Assembly (NCBI GenBank): GCA_002840125.1
Contig: PGZF01000001.1
Span: 935,237 to 999,236, forward strand
Origin: Gammaproteobacteria bacterium HGW-Gammaproteobacteria-15
GTDB lineage: Bacteria; Pseudomonadota; Gammaproteobacteria; Enterobacterales; Alteromonadaceae
Direction: 5' to 3'
DNA: 64,000 nt
Within the stretch, counting starts at the first letter, position 1. Each line of letters opens with the position of its first letter. The notes beneath the pieces are model-generated. The model had not been told where the DNA came from. It searched no databases and was given only the letters and a program-made list of their open reading frames with translations. Positions 18,135-28,252 of this stretch are shown piece after piece. The translations under genes and the position numbers were made by a program.

Positions 18135-19514
18135 TCAGCCTTTACGCCAGCTGGTTACACCGTTTTTATCTTCTACAATAATGCCTTTTGCCGTTAACGC
18201 ATCGCGGGCGGCGTCTGCCGCTGCCCAGTCTTTATTAGCACGGGCGGTGTTACGCTGGGCAATCAGTGCTTCTATTTCGGCTACATCATCCATTGACGCG
18301 CCTGATTGTAAAAACTGCTCAGCATCGCCCTGCAACAAGCCCAGCACGCCAGCTAATAAGTTTAATACGCCAGCCAGCTCGGCAGCTTTGGCCGGTTCAG
18401 TTTCTTTAAAGCGGTTTACTTCACGCGCCAGTTCAAACAACACCGGTAAGGCTTCCGGGGTGTTGAAATCATCATCCATCGCCGCTTTAAAGCGCACAAT
18501 GTACGGGCTGTTTACATCAATGCTGTGGCTTGGCGTTACATTGCGCAGTGCGGTGTATAACCGGCCTAAGGCAGCATGCGCCTGGGTTAAGTTTTCTGCC
18601 GAGTAATTTAGCTGGCTGCGGTAATGGCTGGATAATAAAAAGTAGCGTACTGCCTCGGCGTTATATTCTGCCAGCACGTCTTTTACCGTAAAGAAATTGC
18701 CTAAAGACTTAGACATTTTCTCTTTATCTACCTGCACCATACCGGTGTGGATCCAGGTATTAACATATTTATGGCCATGGGCACAGGTCGACTGGGCAAT
18801 TTCGTTTTCGTGGTGCGGGAACTGTAAGTCTGAACCGCCGCCGTGAATATCAAAATGCTCGCCTAAATGCTTAGCGCTCATGGCAGAACATTCAATATGC
18901 CAGCCAGGGCGGCCATTGCCCCACGGTGATTGCCAGAACGGCTCGCCCGGTTTAGCGCCTTTCCACAGCACGAAATCCAGCGGATCGTCTTTGTTGTCGG
19001 CCACTTCTACCCGCGAGCCGGATTGCAGCATCTCCAGGTTTTGCTGGCTAAGCTCGCCGTAAGCTTCGTATTTGCTGACATCAAACAATACATCGCCATC
19101 GGCCGCGACATAGGCATAGCCTTTGGCCACCAGGGTTTCAATCAGGGCGATAATCTCGGCCATATGAGTAGTAACGCGCGGCTCTATGTCGGCCGGCATT
19201 AAGCCCAGCGCAGTAAAATCAGCGTGCATGGCTTTGGTAAAGCGTTCGGTCAGGGCGTCGCAGCTTTCGTTGTTCTCAGCAGCGCGCTTAATAATTTTGT
19301 CGTCTACGTCGGTAATATTACGTACATAGGTAACGTCGTAACCTAAAAAGCGCAGATAGCGGTTTATCACGTCAAAGGCGACATAGGTGCGGGCGTGGCC
19401 GACATGACAGTAATCGTAAATAGTAATACCGCAGACATAGAGCCCTGCTTTACCGGGTTCAATTGGCGTGAACAGTTCTTTTTTTCTGCTTAAGGTATTA
19501 TAAATCTGTAACAT
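18135..19514 (-). CDS. cysS: Cysteinyl-tRNA synthetase
   Basis: Predicted 459-residue class I aminoacyl-tRNA synthetase charging tRNA-Cys. The HIGH-type motif is [13 protein letters not shown] (residues about 36-48), the KMSKS motif is [10 protein letters not shown] near residue 267, and zinc ligands are expected at Cys28, in WHIECSAMS and in [11 protein letters not shown]. Length matches E. coli CysS (461). It is divergent from ppiB, as in several gammaproteobacteria. Essential and cytoplasmic. Confidence 0.98.
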   Translation of the reverse strand: MLQIYNTLSRKKELFTPIEPGKAGLYVCGITIYDYCHVGHARTYVAFDVINRYLRFLGYDVTYVRNITDVDDKIIKRAAENNESCDALTERFTKAMHADFTALGLMPADIEPRVTTHMAEIIALIETLVAKGYAYVAADGDVLFDVSKYEAYGELSQQNLEMLQSGSRVEVADNKDDPLDFVLWKGAKPGEPFWQSPWGNGRPGWHIECSAMSAKHLGEHFDIHGGGSDLQFPHHENEIAQSTCAHGHKYVNTWIHTGMVQVDKEKMSKSLGNFFTVKDVLAEYNAEAVRYFLLSSHYRSQLNYSAENLTQAHAALGRLYTALRNVTPSHSIDVNSPYIVRFKAAMDDDFNTPEALPVLFELAREVNRFKETEPAKAAELAGVLNLLAGVLGLLQGDAEQFLQSGASMDDVAEIEALIAQRNTARANKDWAAADAARDALTAKGIIVEDKNGVTSWRKG

Positions 19515-19671
19515 GTCTTCCTCGGAGTCCTTTGACTAAAAACGCTAAACCAGTGCAGCGGTAGCACCAGCGCGCTAGTGTATCACCGGCACTGTAACGC
19601 GGCTATCCTTGCTTTATGATTTGGCGCAGCTGCGGTAGAATGACATCACTTTGAACTAAGGACACCTTATT

Positions 19672-20166
19672 ATGATTAGCTTACACACCAATTACGGCGT
19701 AATTAAATTAAACCTGTTTGCCGACAAAGCCCCTGCCACGGTAGAAAACTTTATCAGCTACGTTAAAGACGGCTTTTATGACAACACCATTTTTCACCGT
19801 GTAATTAATGGTTTTATGATCCAGGGCGGCGGTTTTACTGTCGATATGGAGCAAAAAGACACCAAAGGCCAGATTAAAAACGAAGCCAACAACAAAGTGC
19901 AGAACAAAAAAGGCACTATTGCGATGGCGCGTACTAACGATCCGCACTCTGCCACCTGCCAGTTTTTTATTAACGTGGCTGACAACGACTTCTTAAACTT
20001 CAGCTCTGAAACCGGCTCTGGCTGGGGTTACTGCGTATTTGGTGAAGTGGTTGAAGGTATGGACGTGATTGACGAGATTAAAAAAGTGGCCACCGGCCGC
20101 AACGCTGGCCACAGCGACGTGCCGGTAAAACCGGTTGTGATTGAAAAAGCCGAACTGCACGCTTAA
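19672..20166 (+). CDS. ppiB: Peptidyl-prolyl cis-trans isomerase B (cyclophilin)
   Basis: Predicted 164-residue cytoplasmic cyclophilin that isomerises Xaa-Pro bonds. The core [13 protein letters not shown] (active-site Arg) and [18 protein letters not shown] are typical. No signal peptide is present, distinguishing it from PpiA. The start follows AAGGACACCTTATT. It is separated by 9 bp from lpxH and probably cotranscribed with it; the ppiB-lpxH pair next to divergent cysS is conserved in enteric bacteria. Confidence 0.97.
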   Translation: MISLHTNYGVIKLNLFADKAPATVENFISYVKDGFYDNTIFHRVINGFMIQGGGFTVDMEQKDTKGQIKNEANNKVQNKKGTIAMARTNDPHSATCQFFINVADNDFLNFSSETGSGWGYCVFGEVVEGMDVIDEIKKVATGRNAGHSDVPVKPVVIEKAELHA

Positions 20167-20175
20167 GCGCTGTTG

Positions 20176-20940
20176 ATGCCTGAGCAGCACATGCTGTTTA
20201 TCGCCGATCTGCACTTAGCGGCAGATCGGAGCGATATTACCGCCGCCTTTTTGCGCTTTTTGCGTGAGCACGCCGTAAAAGCAGACGCGCTGTATATTCT
20301 CGGCGATTTATTTGAAGTATGGATTGGTGACGACAACCCCGAGCCATTACTGGCACAGGTGGCCAGCGCATTAAAAACCGTTAGCGATAGCGGCGTGGCG
20401 CTGTATTTTATTCACGGCAACCGCGACTTTTTCCTGCGCGATGCGTACGCCAGACGCTGTGGTATGAGGATATTGCCACAGTCAAAGGTCATTAATTTGT
20501 ACGGCACCCCAACGCTGATTATGCATGGCGACAGCCTGTGTACCTTGGATATTGCCTACCAGAAATTCCGTAAATGGTGGAACCAGCCCTGGTGGCAATG
20601 GCTAATGCTAAATACACCGTTATGGTACCGCCAGCGTCTGGCGCGCAAAGCCCGCGCCAAAAGTGCCAAATATAAGCAACAGTATATGGCACAGGCGCAA
20701 CCACAAATTATGGATGTGACCCCGGATGAAGTACCCAGAGTAATGGCAGAAGCTGGCGTATTAAAGCTGATCCACGGCCATACCCACCGCCCGGCGGTGC
20801 ATAAGCTGGAGGTAAATGGTCAGCCCGCAGAGCGTTATGTATTAGGCGACTGGTATACGCAAAGCAGTTATTTAAAAGTTAGCGCAACGCAGTGGCAACT
20901 GTATTTTAATGCGCTGACAGATAACACCCCGGCGGCTTAA
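20176..20940 (+). CDS. lpxH: UDP-2,3-diacylglucosamine diphosphatase
   Basis: Predicted 254-residue metallophosphoesterase of lipid A synthesis, cleaving UDP-2,3-diacylglucosamine to lipid X and UMP at the inner membrane. Metal-site motifs are FIADLHL, YILGDLFEVWIGDD, FIHGNRDFFL, IMHGDSLC and LIHGHTHRP. The ATG at 20176 is preferred to the TTG just before it. Its stop codon overlaps by four bases with the stop of the convergent PagL-like gene, an extremely tight tail-to-tail arrangement of two lipid A-related genes. Confidence 0.96.
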   Translation: MPEQHMLFIADLHLAADRSDITAAFLRFLREHAVKADALYILGDLFEVWIGDDNPEPLLAQVASALKTVSDSGVALYFIHGNRDFFLRDAYARRCGMRILPQSKVINLYGTPTLIMHGDSLCTLDIAYQKFRKWWNQPWWQWLMLNTPLWYRQRLARKARAKSAKYKQQYMAQAQPQIMDVTPDEVPRVMAEAGVLKLIHGHTHRPAVHKLEVNGQPAERYVLGDWYTQSSYLKVSATQWQLYFNALTDNTPAA

Positions 20941-21485
20941 AACCGCCAGGAATAAGCAATGTTGATAAAATCCATACCGGGGTTACGGCTGGATAAACCA
21001 GCATTAGAGTAATGCATATAGCGCACTGCCAGCATTTTACTGTTTTGCTGGTCGAGCCCGATCAGCAAACCCAGCCGGTCTTCAAACTGAAAGTGCGAGC
21101 CTAAATCTTTACCGGCAAACTCACGCTTTGTCAGCATGCTGACACCGATACCAAACTCCCAGAACACCGGCTTGCCGTACCAGTTGGCAAATTGCTTTTT
21201 CAGCACCGGTGACAATGCCAGCGCCACGTTGGTTTGATACTGCGATGGCTGGCCGTACTGCCAAAAGTTAGTACTGGCTTCCAGATACATATTGGCGTCG
21301 CCCAGCAGCGGCAGTGTGGTAAAATGAAACTCCAGCGGCCGGTATCCCAGACGCACGCCATTTACCCGGCCTTCGCCTTTTAAATATTCCAATGACAGCT
21401 GTGAAATCTGCTCTGTGCGTATATCAGCCTGTGCTTGCCCAATTATTCCAAATGACAATACTAATGCCACTAGCCACCGTTGCAT
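20937..21485 (-). CDS. pagL: PagL-like lipid A 3-O-deacylase
   Basis: Predicted 182-residue outer-membrane beta-barrel with a signal peptide ending AQA (residue 20). The C-terminal segment YMHYSNAGLSSRNPGMDF carries the His-x-Ser-Asn signature of lipid A deacylase PagL (catalytic His and Ser), and the protein ends in YSWRF, an outer-membrane signature. Family knowledge: PagL removes the 3-O acyl chain of lipid A, modulating membrane and immune properties. The third catalytic residue, Glu140 in Pseudomonas PagL, is not obvious; an Asp stands 14 residues after the His. It is tail-to-tail with lpxH. Confidence 0.82.
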   Translation of the reverse strand: MQRWLVALVLSFGIIGQAQADIRTEQISQLSLEYLKGEGRVNGVRLGYRPLEFHFTTLPLLGDANMYLEASTNFWQYGQPSQYQTNVALALSPVLKKQFANWYGKPVFWEFGIGVSMLTKREFAGKDLGSHFQFEDRLGLLIGLDQQNSKMLAVRYMHYSNAGLSSRNPGMDFINIAYSWRF

Positions 21486-21581
21486 ATATTCACCTCACCA
21501 TGCTTTGCCCGCTGCGGGCTAACCATTAATGGCGATAAATATACCGAACGGTACAAATTATATAAACAGGCTTTCCCCGAC

Positions 21582-21609
21582 AACATTATTCACAGTGGTG
21601 AATAATGTT
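21582..21609. repeat. Perfect 12-bp inverted repeat upstream of pagL
   Basis: AACATTATTCAC and GTGAATAATGTT flank the four bases AGTG. It lies 97 bp upstream of pagL and 37 bp after the LysR stop. The T-run is short (TTTT, plus strand only), so it may be an operator or a weak terminator; the function is unresolved. Confidence 0.5.
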
Positions 21610-21645
21610 TTGGCATAAATTATTACATTTTTATGTAAAGCAGAT

Positions 21646-22554
21646 TTAATACGGCCGGTACGGCTGAAACACCTGCATCACCCAGTTGATAAAGGTGCTT
21701 AAGCGGCCACTCAGATGGCGGCCGGGTGGGTAAATAAGATACAGCGGAAAGGCTGCGCGCTGCCAGTCCGGCAGTACCAACTGCAACTTACCATTATCAA
21801 GAAAAGGCTGGGCCATAAATAACGGCAGCTGGCTTACGCCCAGGCCACTTAAGGTAGCGGTTAACTGTGCAGTGCTGTCGTTTACCGACAACGGGCTGCC
21901 TTGCTGCTGAATTTCCATTGATTGTTGCCGGTTGCTAAAACGCAGTGGCACTACACGGTTGGTTTTACGCGAGCGATAATAAACAATACGGTGTTTGCTG
22001 CTTAACTCGTCCGGCGTTTGCGGCGTGCCGTATTGTTGCAAATAAGCGGGCGAAGCACAGGTAACAAAGGTCAGTTCGGCAATACGTTTGGCAATCAGCG
22101 ATGTATCGTTTAGCTCTCCGCCGCGAATTACGCAATCTATATTGTCGCTCAGCAAATCGATATTGGCATCACTGACACCCAGCTCCAGCTGAATGTCCGG
22201 ATACTGCTGCATAAAAGACGGTAACGCCGGCAACAGAATAAAATTAGCAATCGCCGACGCCATATCAACCTTTAGCCGGCCCCGCGGTGTGCTCTGTTCA
22301 TTGCTGATATTGCTTTCGATATCGTCCAGTTCGTGCAGTAACCTGGTAGTGCGTTCGTAATAGGCCGCGCCTTCCATTGTTACCGTGACCCGGCGTGTGG
22401 TGCGGTGTAGTAACTTTAGCCGTAAATGCGCTTCCAGCTCTTGCACCAGCTTGGTTACGGTAGATTTTGGCATATCCAGTAAAGCTGCGGCGCGGCTAAA
22501 GGTGCCGGCTTCCACCACACGACAAAACACTTTAATGGCTAACAGATGATCCAT
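21646..22554 (-). CDS. LysR-family regulator, CrgA-like group
   Basis: Predicted 302-residue LysR regulator with the winged helix MDHLLAIKVFCRVVEAGTFS and ALLDMPKSTVTKLVQELEAH, followed by a substrate-binding domain (GRLKVDMASAIANFILLPAL onward). The sequence type resembles CrgA/DmlR-like members that often regulate neighbouring oxidoreductase genes. It lies 129 bp downstream of the Gfo/Idh/MocA gene on the same strand but has no tight coupling to it. Target and inducer are unknown. Confidence 0.87.
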   Translation of the reverse strand: MDHLLAIKVFCRVVEAGTFSRAAALLDMPKSTVTKLVQELEAHLRLKLLHRTTRRVTVTMEGAAYYERTTRLLHELDDIESNISNEQSTPRGRLKVDMASAIANFILLPALPSFMQQYPDIQLELGVSDANIDLLSDNIDCVIRGGELNDTSLIAKRIAELTFVTCASPAYLQQYGTPQTPDELSSKHRIVYYRSRKTNRVVPLRFSNRQQSMEIQQQGSPLSVNDSTAQLTATLSGLGVSQLPLFMAQPFLDNGKLQLVLPDWQRAAFPLYLIYPPGRHLSGRLSTFINWVMQVFQPYRPY

Positions 22555-22683
22555 GCCGCTATTACCTTAACTGCTGCTGTAACCGGCATAATAGGCAACA
22601 ACTATCTGCGCTGCAATGCTAACACAGCACTGTGCATTAGCCGCTTTGGCACCGGCTACGGCTAACTACGGCACTTGCCACGG

Positions 22684-23706
22684 CTAACGGCGACAGCTAC
22701 CACGACTAAGCAGCCCGGCCTGCTGATAAATCTGGTCCAGCAAGCGCATATTGTTGATGGCATCGCTGCCGCCGGTTAAGGCTGTAGCGCGACCTTGCAG
22801 GCAATCTTGTACATGCTGTAACTGATAATAATAAGTGCTGTGGCCCGGCACACTGTATTGCCGCTCGGCCCCGGCAGTAATCACTTTAATACTGTTGCCC
22901 AGTTGCGGCGTAATCAGCCCGCTCACTTCAATGCTGCCGAGGCTACCTTCCAGCACCAGGCTGGTATCGGGTGTGCGGCTTAAATGCTCTGCCATGCTGG
23001 TGCCGATATCGGCAATAGCGCCATTAGCAAATTGCAGCTGTGCCTGGGTGGTGATATCAATTTGTGCACCGCCGGTTGCCGCACTGGCAGTAATACAGTT
23101 AGCGCTTAATACTTGAGGCTCCTGCCCCGACTCATCGCCCATTACTGTGCGCACCCAATGCAGCGGATAACAGCCTAAATCCATCATAGCACCACCGCCT
23201 AATGCCGCCTCGTGGCGTAGCGAGCCGGCAAAATACGGGATCCGCACCGAAAAATTGGCGCGCAAATGGCTGATAGTGCCAATAGTACCGGCCTGTACCA
23301 GGCGCATTACCTCAACAAATAATGGATGAAAGCGGTAATGAAAGGCCTCCAGCAATAGCTTGCCGGCGGCTTTTGCGGCCTGCACCATGGCTTTGGCTTC
23401 GGCTTCATCCATAGCAAACGGCTTTTCGCACAATACATGCTTACCATGCTCAAGCGCCTTTATGGTCCAGTGCGCATGGTCAGACGGTGGCAGGGCATTG
23501 TAAATAAGGTCGATATCGTCCCGCTCAAGTAAGGCCTGATAGCTATCGGCGACATATAAGATGCCATGCGCACCGGCATATTGACGGGCCCGCTCTGGCG
23601 AAGAAGCGGCTACCGCCTGCAACACAAAACCATCCAGTTGCTTAAGCGGCTGAAATATCGCTTTATCGCTGATACGGGCAGCACCCAATAAACCAATGCG
23701 GATCAT
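22684..23706 (-). CDS. Gfo/Idh/MocA-family oxidoreductase
   Basis: Predicted 340-residue NAD(P)-dependent sugar or polyol dehydrogenase. The Rossmann loop IRIGLLGAARIS starts the protein, HVLCEKPFAMDEAEA holds the catalytic-site lysine of the family (EKP), and GGGAMMDLGCYPLHWVR contains the conserved GG..D.G..Y. The best resemblance is to glucose-fructose oxidoreductase or xylose dehydrogenase-like members. It is 21 bp downstream of the GH94 gene, presumably last in the MFS-GH94-oxidoreductase operon, so it may oxidise a sugar released by or fed to the phosphorylase. The substrate cannot be read from sequence. Confidence 0.88.
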   Translation of the reverse strand: MIRIGLLGAARISDKAIFQPLKQLDGFVLQAVAASSPERARQYAGAHGILYVADSYQALLERDDIDLIYNALPPSDHAHWTIKALEHGKHVLCEKPFAMDEAEAKAMVQAAKAAGKLLLEAFHYRFHPLFVEVMRLVQAGTIGTISHLRANFSVRIPYFAGSLRHEAALGGGAMMDLGCYPLHWVRTVMGDESGQEPQVLSANCITASAATGGAQIDITTQAQLQFANGAIADIGTSMAEHLSRTPDTSLVLEGSLGSIEVSGLITPQLGNSIKVITAGAERQYSVPGHSTYYYQLQHVQDCLQGRATALTGGSDAINNMRLLDQIYQQAGLLSRGSCRR

Positions 23707-23727
23707 AGCGGTTCCTTATTCTGTTTT

Positions 23728-26115
23728 CTAAATGCCAGCAACAACAGGCAGCAGCAGCTCAACCTGATAACGGCGGCCGGCAATAATGTCAGTAATAAGC
23801 GGTTCGGCCAATACGCGGCCATCGACACTTAGCTGTGCCTTGCTGATGCCGCTTTGCCGGCGCATGACTATAACAAACTCGGCACCGCGAAATTGCCGTG
23901 TCAGTTTCACTTGCGGCCATGCGGTTGGCAGTTGCGGCTTAAGTAATAGCCCTTCTGCGCAACCTTTTACGCCAAATAACCCTTCGATTAACGAGCGATA
24001 TACCCAGTGCACCGTGCCGGTATTAAATAACTGGCTGGAGCGCCCGGCTGTGCGCGGAAATTGCCGGTAAGCGCCGCGATAGTAATTCGGGATAAACACC
24101 GGTAGCTGGCCGCGCTGCAGGCAGTCTTGCTCTGTGCTGCCGGGCAGCATCTGCCGTAATACATCAAAAGCTTTATCCGGCTGATTAATCTGATACAACG
24201 CATACAAATAAAACGCCGCGGCATGATTATACACCGAGCCATTTTCAGCCGAGCCCGGGTGCTTTTGCGTCACCCGGCCGACATCGTCACGCATAGCGGT
24301 ATAGGCCGGTGCCAGCATTTGCACGCCGTAAGGCGTGGCAAGCTGGGCCTCAATTTCGGCCAGCATCAGTTGCAGCTGTTCGTTATTGGCAGCACCGCTT
24401 AGCATGGCCCAGCTTTGCGGATTCAGATAAATACGGCCCTCGGCATCTTTACTGACGCCAAATACCACATTGTCATCGGTAATGCCGCGGCCATACCATT
24501 TACCATCCCACAAATGCCGGTTAACCGCCTGATTAAAACTGTGTGCGTCATTGCGGTATTGCTCAGCTCGATGTTGCTCGCCCAGTTGCTGGCAAATATC
24601 CGCCCAGCAATTAAGCGCATAAGCGGCCGCCAGCGACAACCAGCCCGACACACCGCGACCTTTATAACCGACCATATTCATTGGATCGCACCAGTCGCCC
24701 TGCTCAATAAAGCTCAGGCCACGGGCATCGCGTTTATGCAGCAGCCAGCTCATGGCGCGGCAAATATGTTCAAACACACTGGCGTGCTCATCGCTGTCGC
24801 CAAAGGCGATCTGTTGCTGCAATAAGGCAGTATCATTAGTTTCGGCCAGATAGGCCGCTAAACATACCGGCAGCCAGACACATTGGTCGGTGTGCGGCAC
24901 CTGATTAATGTATTTCAGTTCGGCGTCGGGGTGCAGCAAAATACCATCCGGCATTTCGCCGCTGCAGTGTTGCTGTGCCAGCGCCGTTAATAACGCAGTG
25001 CGAAATGCCTCTGGCCGCACATAGCTCATACCCATATTATCCTGCAGATAATTCCGGGTTTGCGGATCTGTAGTTAGCCGGTTTACATCGCCGTGGTAAT
25101 ACACCTGACGTGCCAGCCAGTGGTTAACAAAGTTATCCAGCGCTGCATCCGGCGTTTCAATGGTTAAACAGCCCTTTCCTTGCGCAATATAATCGCTGTA
25201 CTGCTGCTGTGCTTTAGCAAAGCCATCCGGTGTTACAAAATAACGCTGCCGTGCTGCAGCAATCTCGCTTTCATCCAGCGCCGGGCCAAATACAAAACGG
25301 TAAACCTGCTGTGCTGAGCCAGCCAGTTGCAACCGGTATTGCAGCACACAGGCCGGGGTTTCATATAAAGCATCGCCGCCATCGAGTTCTGCCTGTTGCA
25401 AAGCATCCGGTGCATGCAGGCCGCCCTCGCCTTCAAACGCTTGCTGCGCACATTGCCAGCTGGTGGGCACCTGCTCAGCCAGTAAAAAGGTTTTATCTTT
25501 TAACAGCTTGTTTTTAAAGTAATCGGGGTACTTCTGATACGGCGTTACCGATGAGCACACTATGGCATTTAGCGCCGGTTCAAACTTTGCCGACTGGTTC
25601 ATCCACGACATATAACCCACCGGGAAATACGGGTAGATACTGAGCTCGCGTGGCTGCGCGTTGAGGTTAGTCACGGTAAGCTGCCACAGTTCATGCGGCT
25701 GGTCCGGGCTTAAGCATAGCTGCCATTCCAGCTGCAAACCCTGTTGCTGCAGCTGCCAGCGGATATCACTTTTACCGGCAGAAAACACAAAGCTGTCAGC
25801 TTTACTGCGCACCGGCTCGTAAGGTACCGAGAACACCTCAGCGCTTTGCTCATCTTTAATATAGACAAAGCGGCCCGGATGATGCGCGTAATACGGCTGC
25901 TCCGGCTGCATAAAGGTTTTTGCCTCCAGGTTTGGCGCATGGGCGTATTTGGCCGGCTCCGGTTGCATAAACTGCGCGGTGGCATAGCCACGGCAGTTAA
26001 GTTGCACCATTAACTGCTTGTTCCATAAAAACGCCGCTGCCAGCGGCATCGTTGTCGGGCTGAATAAATCATAACGCTGACCGTTGTCGCCAGGTTGCAT
26101 GCCAGAGGCTGCCAT
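23728..26115 (-). CDS. GH94 phosphorylase, probable cellobionic acid phosphorylase
   Basis: Predicted 795-residue cytoplasmic inverting phosphorylase (no signal peptide). The catalytic region [19 protein letters not shown] carries the general-acid Asp near residue 477, and [20 protein letters not shown] is the conserved phosphate-side segment. GH94 enzymes phosphorolyse beta-glucosides such as cellobiose, chitobiose, beta-1,2-glucan and cellobionic acid to glucose-1-phosphate. Length (about 790) and the gluconokinase plus GntR-like repressor next door favour the cellobionic acid enzyme, whose other product is gluconate. The ATG at 26115 follows CCGGAG with 10-base spacing. It is 22 bp downstream of the sugar symporter. 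Cellobiose specificity is the main alternative. Confidence 0.85.
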   Translation of the reverse strand: MAASGMQPGDNGQRYDLFSPTTMPLAAAFLWNKQLMVQLNCRGYATAQFMQPEPAKYAHAPNLEAKTFMQPEQPYYAHHPGRFVYIKDEQSAEVFSVPYEPVRSKADSFVFSAGKSDIRWQLQQQGLQLEWQLCLSPDQPHELWQLTVTNLNAQPRELSIYPYFPVGYMSWMNQSAKFEPALNAIVCSSVTPYQKYPDYFKNKLLKDKTFLLAEQVPTSWQCAQQAFEGEGGLHAPDALQQAELDGGDALYETPACVLQYRLQLAGSAQQVYRFVFGPALDESEIAAARQRYFVTPDGFAKAQQQYSDYIAQGKGCLTIETPDAALDNFVNHWLARQVYYHGDVNRLTTDPQTRNYLQDNMGMSYVRPEAFRTALLTALAQQHCSGEMPDGILLHPDAELKYINQVPHTDQCVWLPVCLAAYLAETNDTALLQQQIAFGDSDEHASVFEHICRAMSWLLHKRDARGLSFIEQGDWCDPMNMVGYKGRGVSGWLSLAAAYALNCWADICQQLGEQHRAEQYRNDAHSFNQAVNRHLWDGKWYGRGITDDNVVFGVSKDAEGRIYLNPQSWAMLSGAANNEQLQLMLAEIEAQLATPYGVQMLAPAYTAMRDDVGRVTQKHPGSAENGSVYNHAAAFYLYALYQINQPDKAFDVLRQMLPGSTEQDCLQRGQLPVFIPNYYRGAYRQFPRTAGRSSQLFNTGTVHWVYRSLIEGLFGVKGCAEGLLLKPQLPTAWPQVKLTRQFRGAEFVIVMRRQSGISKAQLSVDGRVLAEPLITDIIAGRRYQVELLLPVVAGI

Positions 26116-26137
26116 CAAAGTAATACTCCGGGTAAAA

Positions 26138-27532
26138 TTAACTTAATGCGCTGGCTTCTGCCTTGCGCTGTTGCAGGTCAAACTGAATTTTTGCCAGTTG
26201 CTGGTTATCCAGGCTGTAGTAGCGCATCACAAAGGCTGCCAGCAGCGCAATAACGCCGGGGATCACCGAGATCAACAGCACTATGCCGGTTTGCGAGCCG
26301 CTGCTTTGCTGCTCGTTAGCCACATAACCAATTGCCGCCAGTAACCAGCCGATTAACGCCGAGGCAATAGCACCACCGAGCTTTTGCGAAAAGGTCGCGG
26401 CAGCAAAGGTCATGGCGGTAGCCCTGCGCCCGGTGCGCCATTCGTTATAATCGGCCGTGTCGGCGTACATCGAAAACGCCAGCGGTGATTTGGGCCCCAG
26501 CACAAACCCAATCGCCAGATTAAGCGCAAAAATAACGCCAACGGCATCAGCCGGCACAAAGTACAAACTAATGGAAAGCAGCCCTGCTAACGCCATCAGT
26601 AATACCATCAGGCGTTTTTTATCAATAAAACGGGTCATCAGTGGTGTGGCGGCAGCCCCCAGTGCTAATGCCAGCATATAGGACGATAAAAACTCACCGA
26701 CTAAATCGGGCCGCTCGACATAATATTTAAAGTAGTACACACCGCTGCCGGCGCGCATGGTAATGGTCACCATAATGATCAGCGCCAGCGCAAATAACAC
26801 CAGCCAGGGTTTGTTGTTTTTTAAATCAGCTAAATCCTGGCGTACCGCATTAGGTTGCAGGCTCAGCGGGGCGATACGCTCTTTGGTGGTAAGAAAGGTA
26901 ATTAAAAACATTAAGGCGGCGGCAATACCAAATACCAGCATCGTCAGCTGCCAGCCCAGCACATCATCGCCCTGCCCCAGCAATGGCACTAACTTGGGCG
27001 TTAAATAGGTTACCAGGATGCCGCCGCTAAAACCGCCGATAAAACGGAAGCTGACCAGCGTAGTACGCTGTTGGCTGTCGCTGGTAATCACACCAGACAG
27101 CGCCGAGTAAGGAATATTAATGGCGGTATACACCAGCATTAATAAAGTATAAGTACCATAAGCCCACACCAGTTTGCCGGTTTCGCCCAAATCCGGCGTG
27201 CTGTAAGTCAGTACACCGGCGCCGGCCAGCGGCAGCGCCAGCCAGAGCAAATAGGGCCGGAATTTACCAAAGCGGCTGCGGGTACGGTCGGCAATAGCGC
27301 CCATTAACGGATCGGTAAAGGCATCGACTATTTTTGTTACCAGCATCATGGTGCCGGCTGCTGCAGCGGAGATACCAAACACGTCGGTGTAGTAAATCAG
27401 CAAAAATGCCGAAATATTGGCCCAGTAAAAGTTAAAGCCCATATCACCGAGGCCATAGCCCACTTTTTCGCGCAGCCGCACCGGCGCTGCACTCTGTTGT
27501 TGTGTCGGGTGTTGCCTTGCTGTAACTGTCAT
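26138..27532 (-). CDS. MFS sugar symporter, GPH (melibiose permease-like) family
   Basis: Predicted 464-residue inner-membrane transporter with 12 hydrophobic segments. [20 protein letters not shown] near the N-terminus, [20 protein letters not shown] and [13 protein letters not shown] are signatures of glycoside-pentoside-hexuronide:cation symporters (MelB, XynB, GusB). It precedes GH94 by 22 bp, so it should import the phosphorylase substrate across the inner membrane, here proposed to be an aldobionate. An operator copy at 27586-27599 lies just upstream of its start. Confidence 0.92.
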   Translation of the reverse strand: MTVTARQHPTQQQSAAPVRLREKVGYGLGDMGFNFYWANISAFLLIYYTDVFGISAAAAGTMMLVTKIVDAFTDPLMGAIADRTRSRFGKFRPYLLWLALPLAGAGVLTYSTPDLGETGKLVWAYGTYTLLMLVYTAINIPYSALSGVITSDSQQRTTLVSFRFIGGFSGGILVTYLTPKLVPLLGQGDDVLGWQLTMLVFGIAAALMFLITFLTTKERIAPLSLQPNAVRQDLADLKNNKPWLVLFALALIIMVTITMRAGSGVYYFKYYVERPDLVGEFLSSYMLALALGAAATPLMTRFIDKKRLMVLLMALAGLLSISLYFVPADAVGVIFALNLAIGFVLGPKSPLAFSMYADTADYNEWRTGRRATAMTFAAATFSQKLGGAIASALIGWLLAAIGYVANEQQSSGSQTGIVLLISVIPGVIALLAAFVMRYYSLDNQQLAKIQFDLQQRKAEASALS

Positions 27533-27585
27533 ACCCTGTTATCCACTATTATGAATTGTTATGGCATCAGCTCTGCGGCTGAATA

Positions 27586-27599
27586 TGATAGCGCAACCA
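27586..27599. promoter_or_regulatory. Operator copy 1 upstream of symporter operon
   Basis: TGATAGCGCAACCA, one of four near-identical palindromes (consensus TGRTTGCGCAAYCA) in this locus. It lies 54 bp before the symporter start, between gntK and the operon, suggesting a separate regulated promoter for symporter-GH94-oxidoreductase. Confidence 0.75.
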
Positions 27600-27608
27600 G
27601 CTGTTGCT

Positions 27609-28121
27609 TTACGCTGCTAAAAACCGGGTGATCTGCTGTACCAGCTTCTCTGCCGGCAGTGTGATATCCAGTATGGTTATATCAGTTTCATTGTCGCAAC
27701 TTTGCATGGTCAGCAACTGGCTTTGCAGCATGGCCGCTGGCATAAAATGGTTTTGCCGCTGTGCCAGCCGCTGTGCCAGTAAAGTAGCATCACCCTGCAG
27801 GTAAAAGAAATGCGCGTTATCTGCGCTGCTGCGAATTTGCTGGCGGTGGCGCGCAATTAAGCCGGAATAACTTAACACACAAGGCTGCTTTGCCGCTTTG
27901 CAGGCACTAAGCTCATTACACAGTGCCTGTACCCAGCTTTCGCGTAAATGATCAGCCAGCGGTATGCCACTGGCCATCATCTGCTTCGCCTGCGGGCTGT
28001 GGTAATCGTCGCCCTCAATAAAGCGCCAACCCAGCTGCTGTGCCAGTAACTGGCCAACGGTCGATTTACCGCTACCGGCCACGCCCATAATGACAATAGT
28101 TTTGCTTACTGTAGCGCGCAT
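27609..28121 (-). CDS. gntK: Gluconokinase
   Basis: Predicted 170-residue thermoresistant-type gluconokinase phosphorylating gluconate to 6-phosphogluconate. The P-loop IVIMGVAGSGKSTVGQLLA is at residues 9-27; FIEGDDYHSPQAKQMMASG and RLAQRQNHFMPAAMLQSQL follow the GntK pattern, as does the ending NETDITILDITLPAEKLV. The usual Ser-Ala-Leu-Lys segment reads SGLI here, a modest deviation. Length matches E. coli GntK (175). It is divergent from the LacI-type gene with an operator between, and it gives the cell a way to use the gluconate expected from cellobionate phosphorolysis. Confidence 0.93.
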   Translation of the reverse strand: MRATVSKTIVIMGVAGSGKSTVGQLLAQQLGWRFIEGDDYHSPQAKQMMASGIPLADHLRESWVQALCNELSACKAAKQPCVLSYSGLIARHRQQIRSSADNAHFFYLQGDATLLAQRLAQRQNHFMPAAMLQSQLLTMQSCDNETDITILDITLPAEKLVQQITRFLAA

Positions 28122-28180
28122 AATAAGCTACTGCTTCCTGTTAGTGTTGCTTGATGGTTTCAAGCTTAAACCAGCAACAA

Positions 28181-28194
28181 TGATTGCGCAACCA
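28181..28194. promoter_or_regulatory. Operator copy 2 between gntK and repressor
   Basis: TGATTGCGCAACCA, identical to copy 4 upstream of the receptor. It is about 60 bp from both divergent starts, so one bound repressor could control gntK and its own gene. Confidence 0.8.
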
Positions 28195-28252
28195 TTTTGA
28201 CTAACAACCCGCAATACAGTATTGTCTTGTAAAAGATCGCAGAGCTAAGCTT

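Noticed and set aside
22600-22690. Short repeats of ACGGCTAAC and similar
   Set aside because: Only two or three irregular copies; not a CRISPR or a functional repeat that can be supported.
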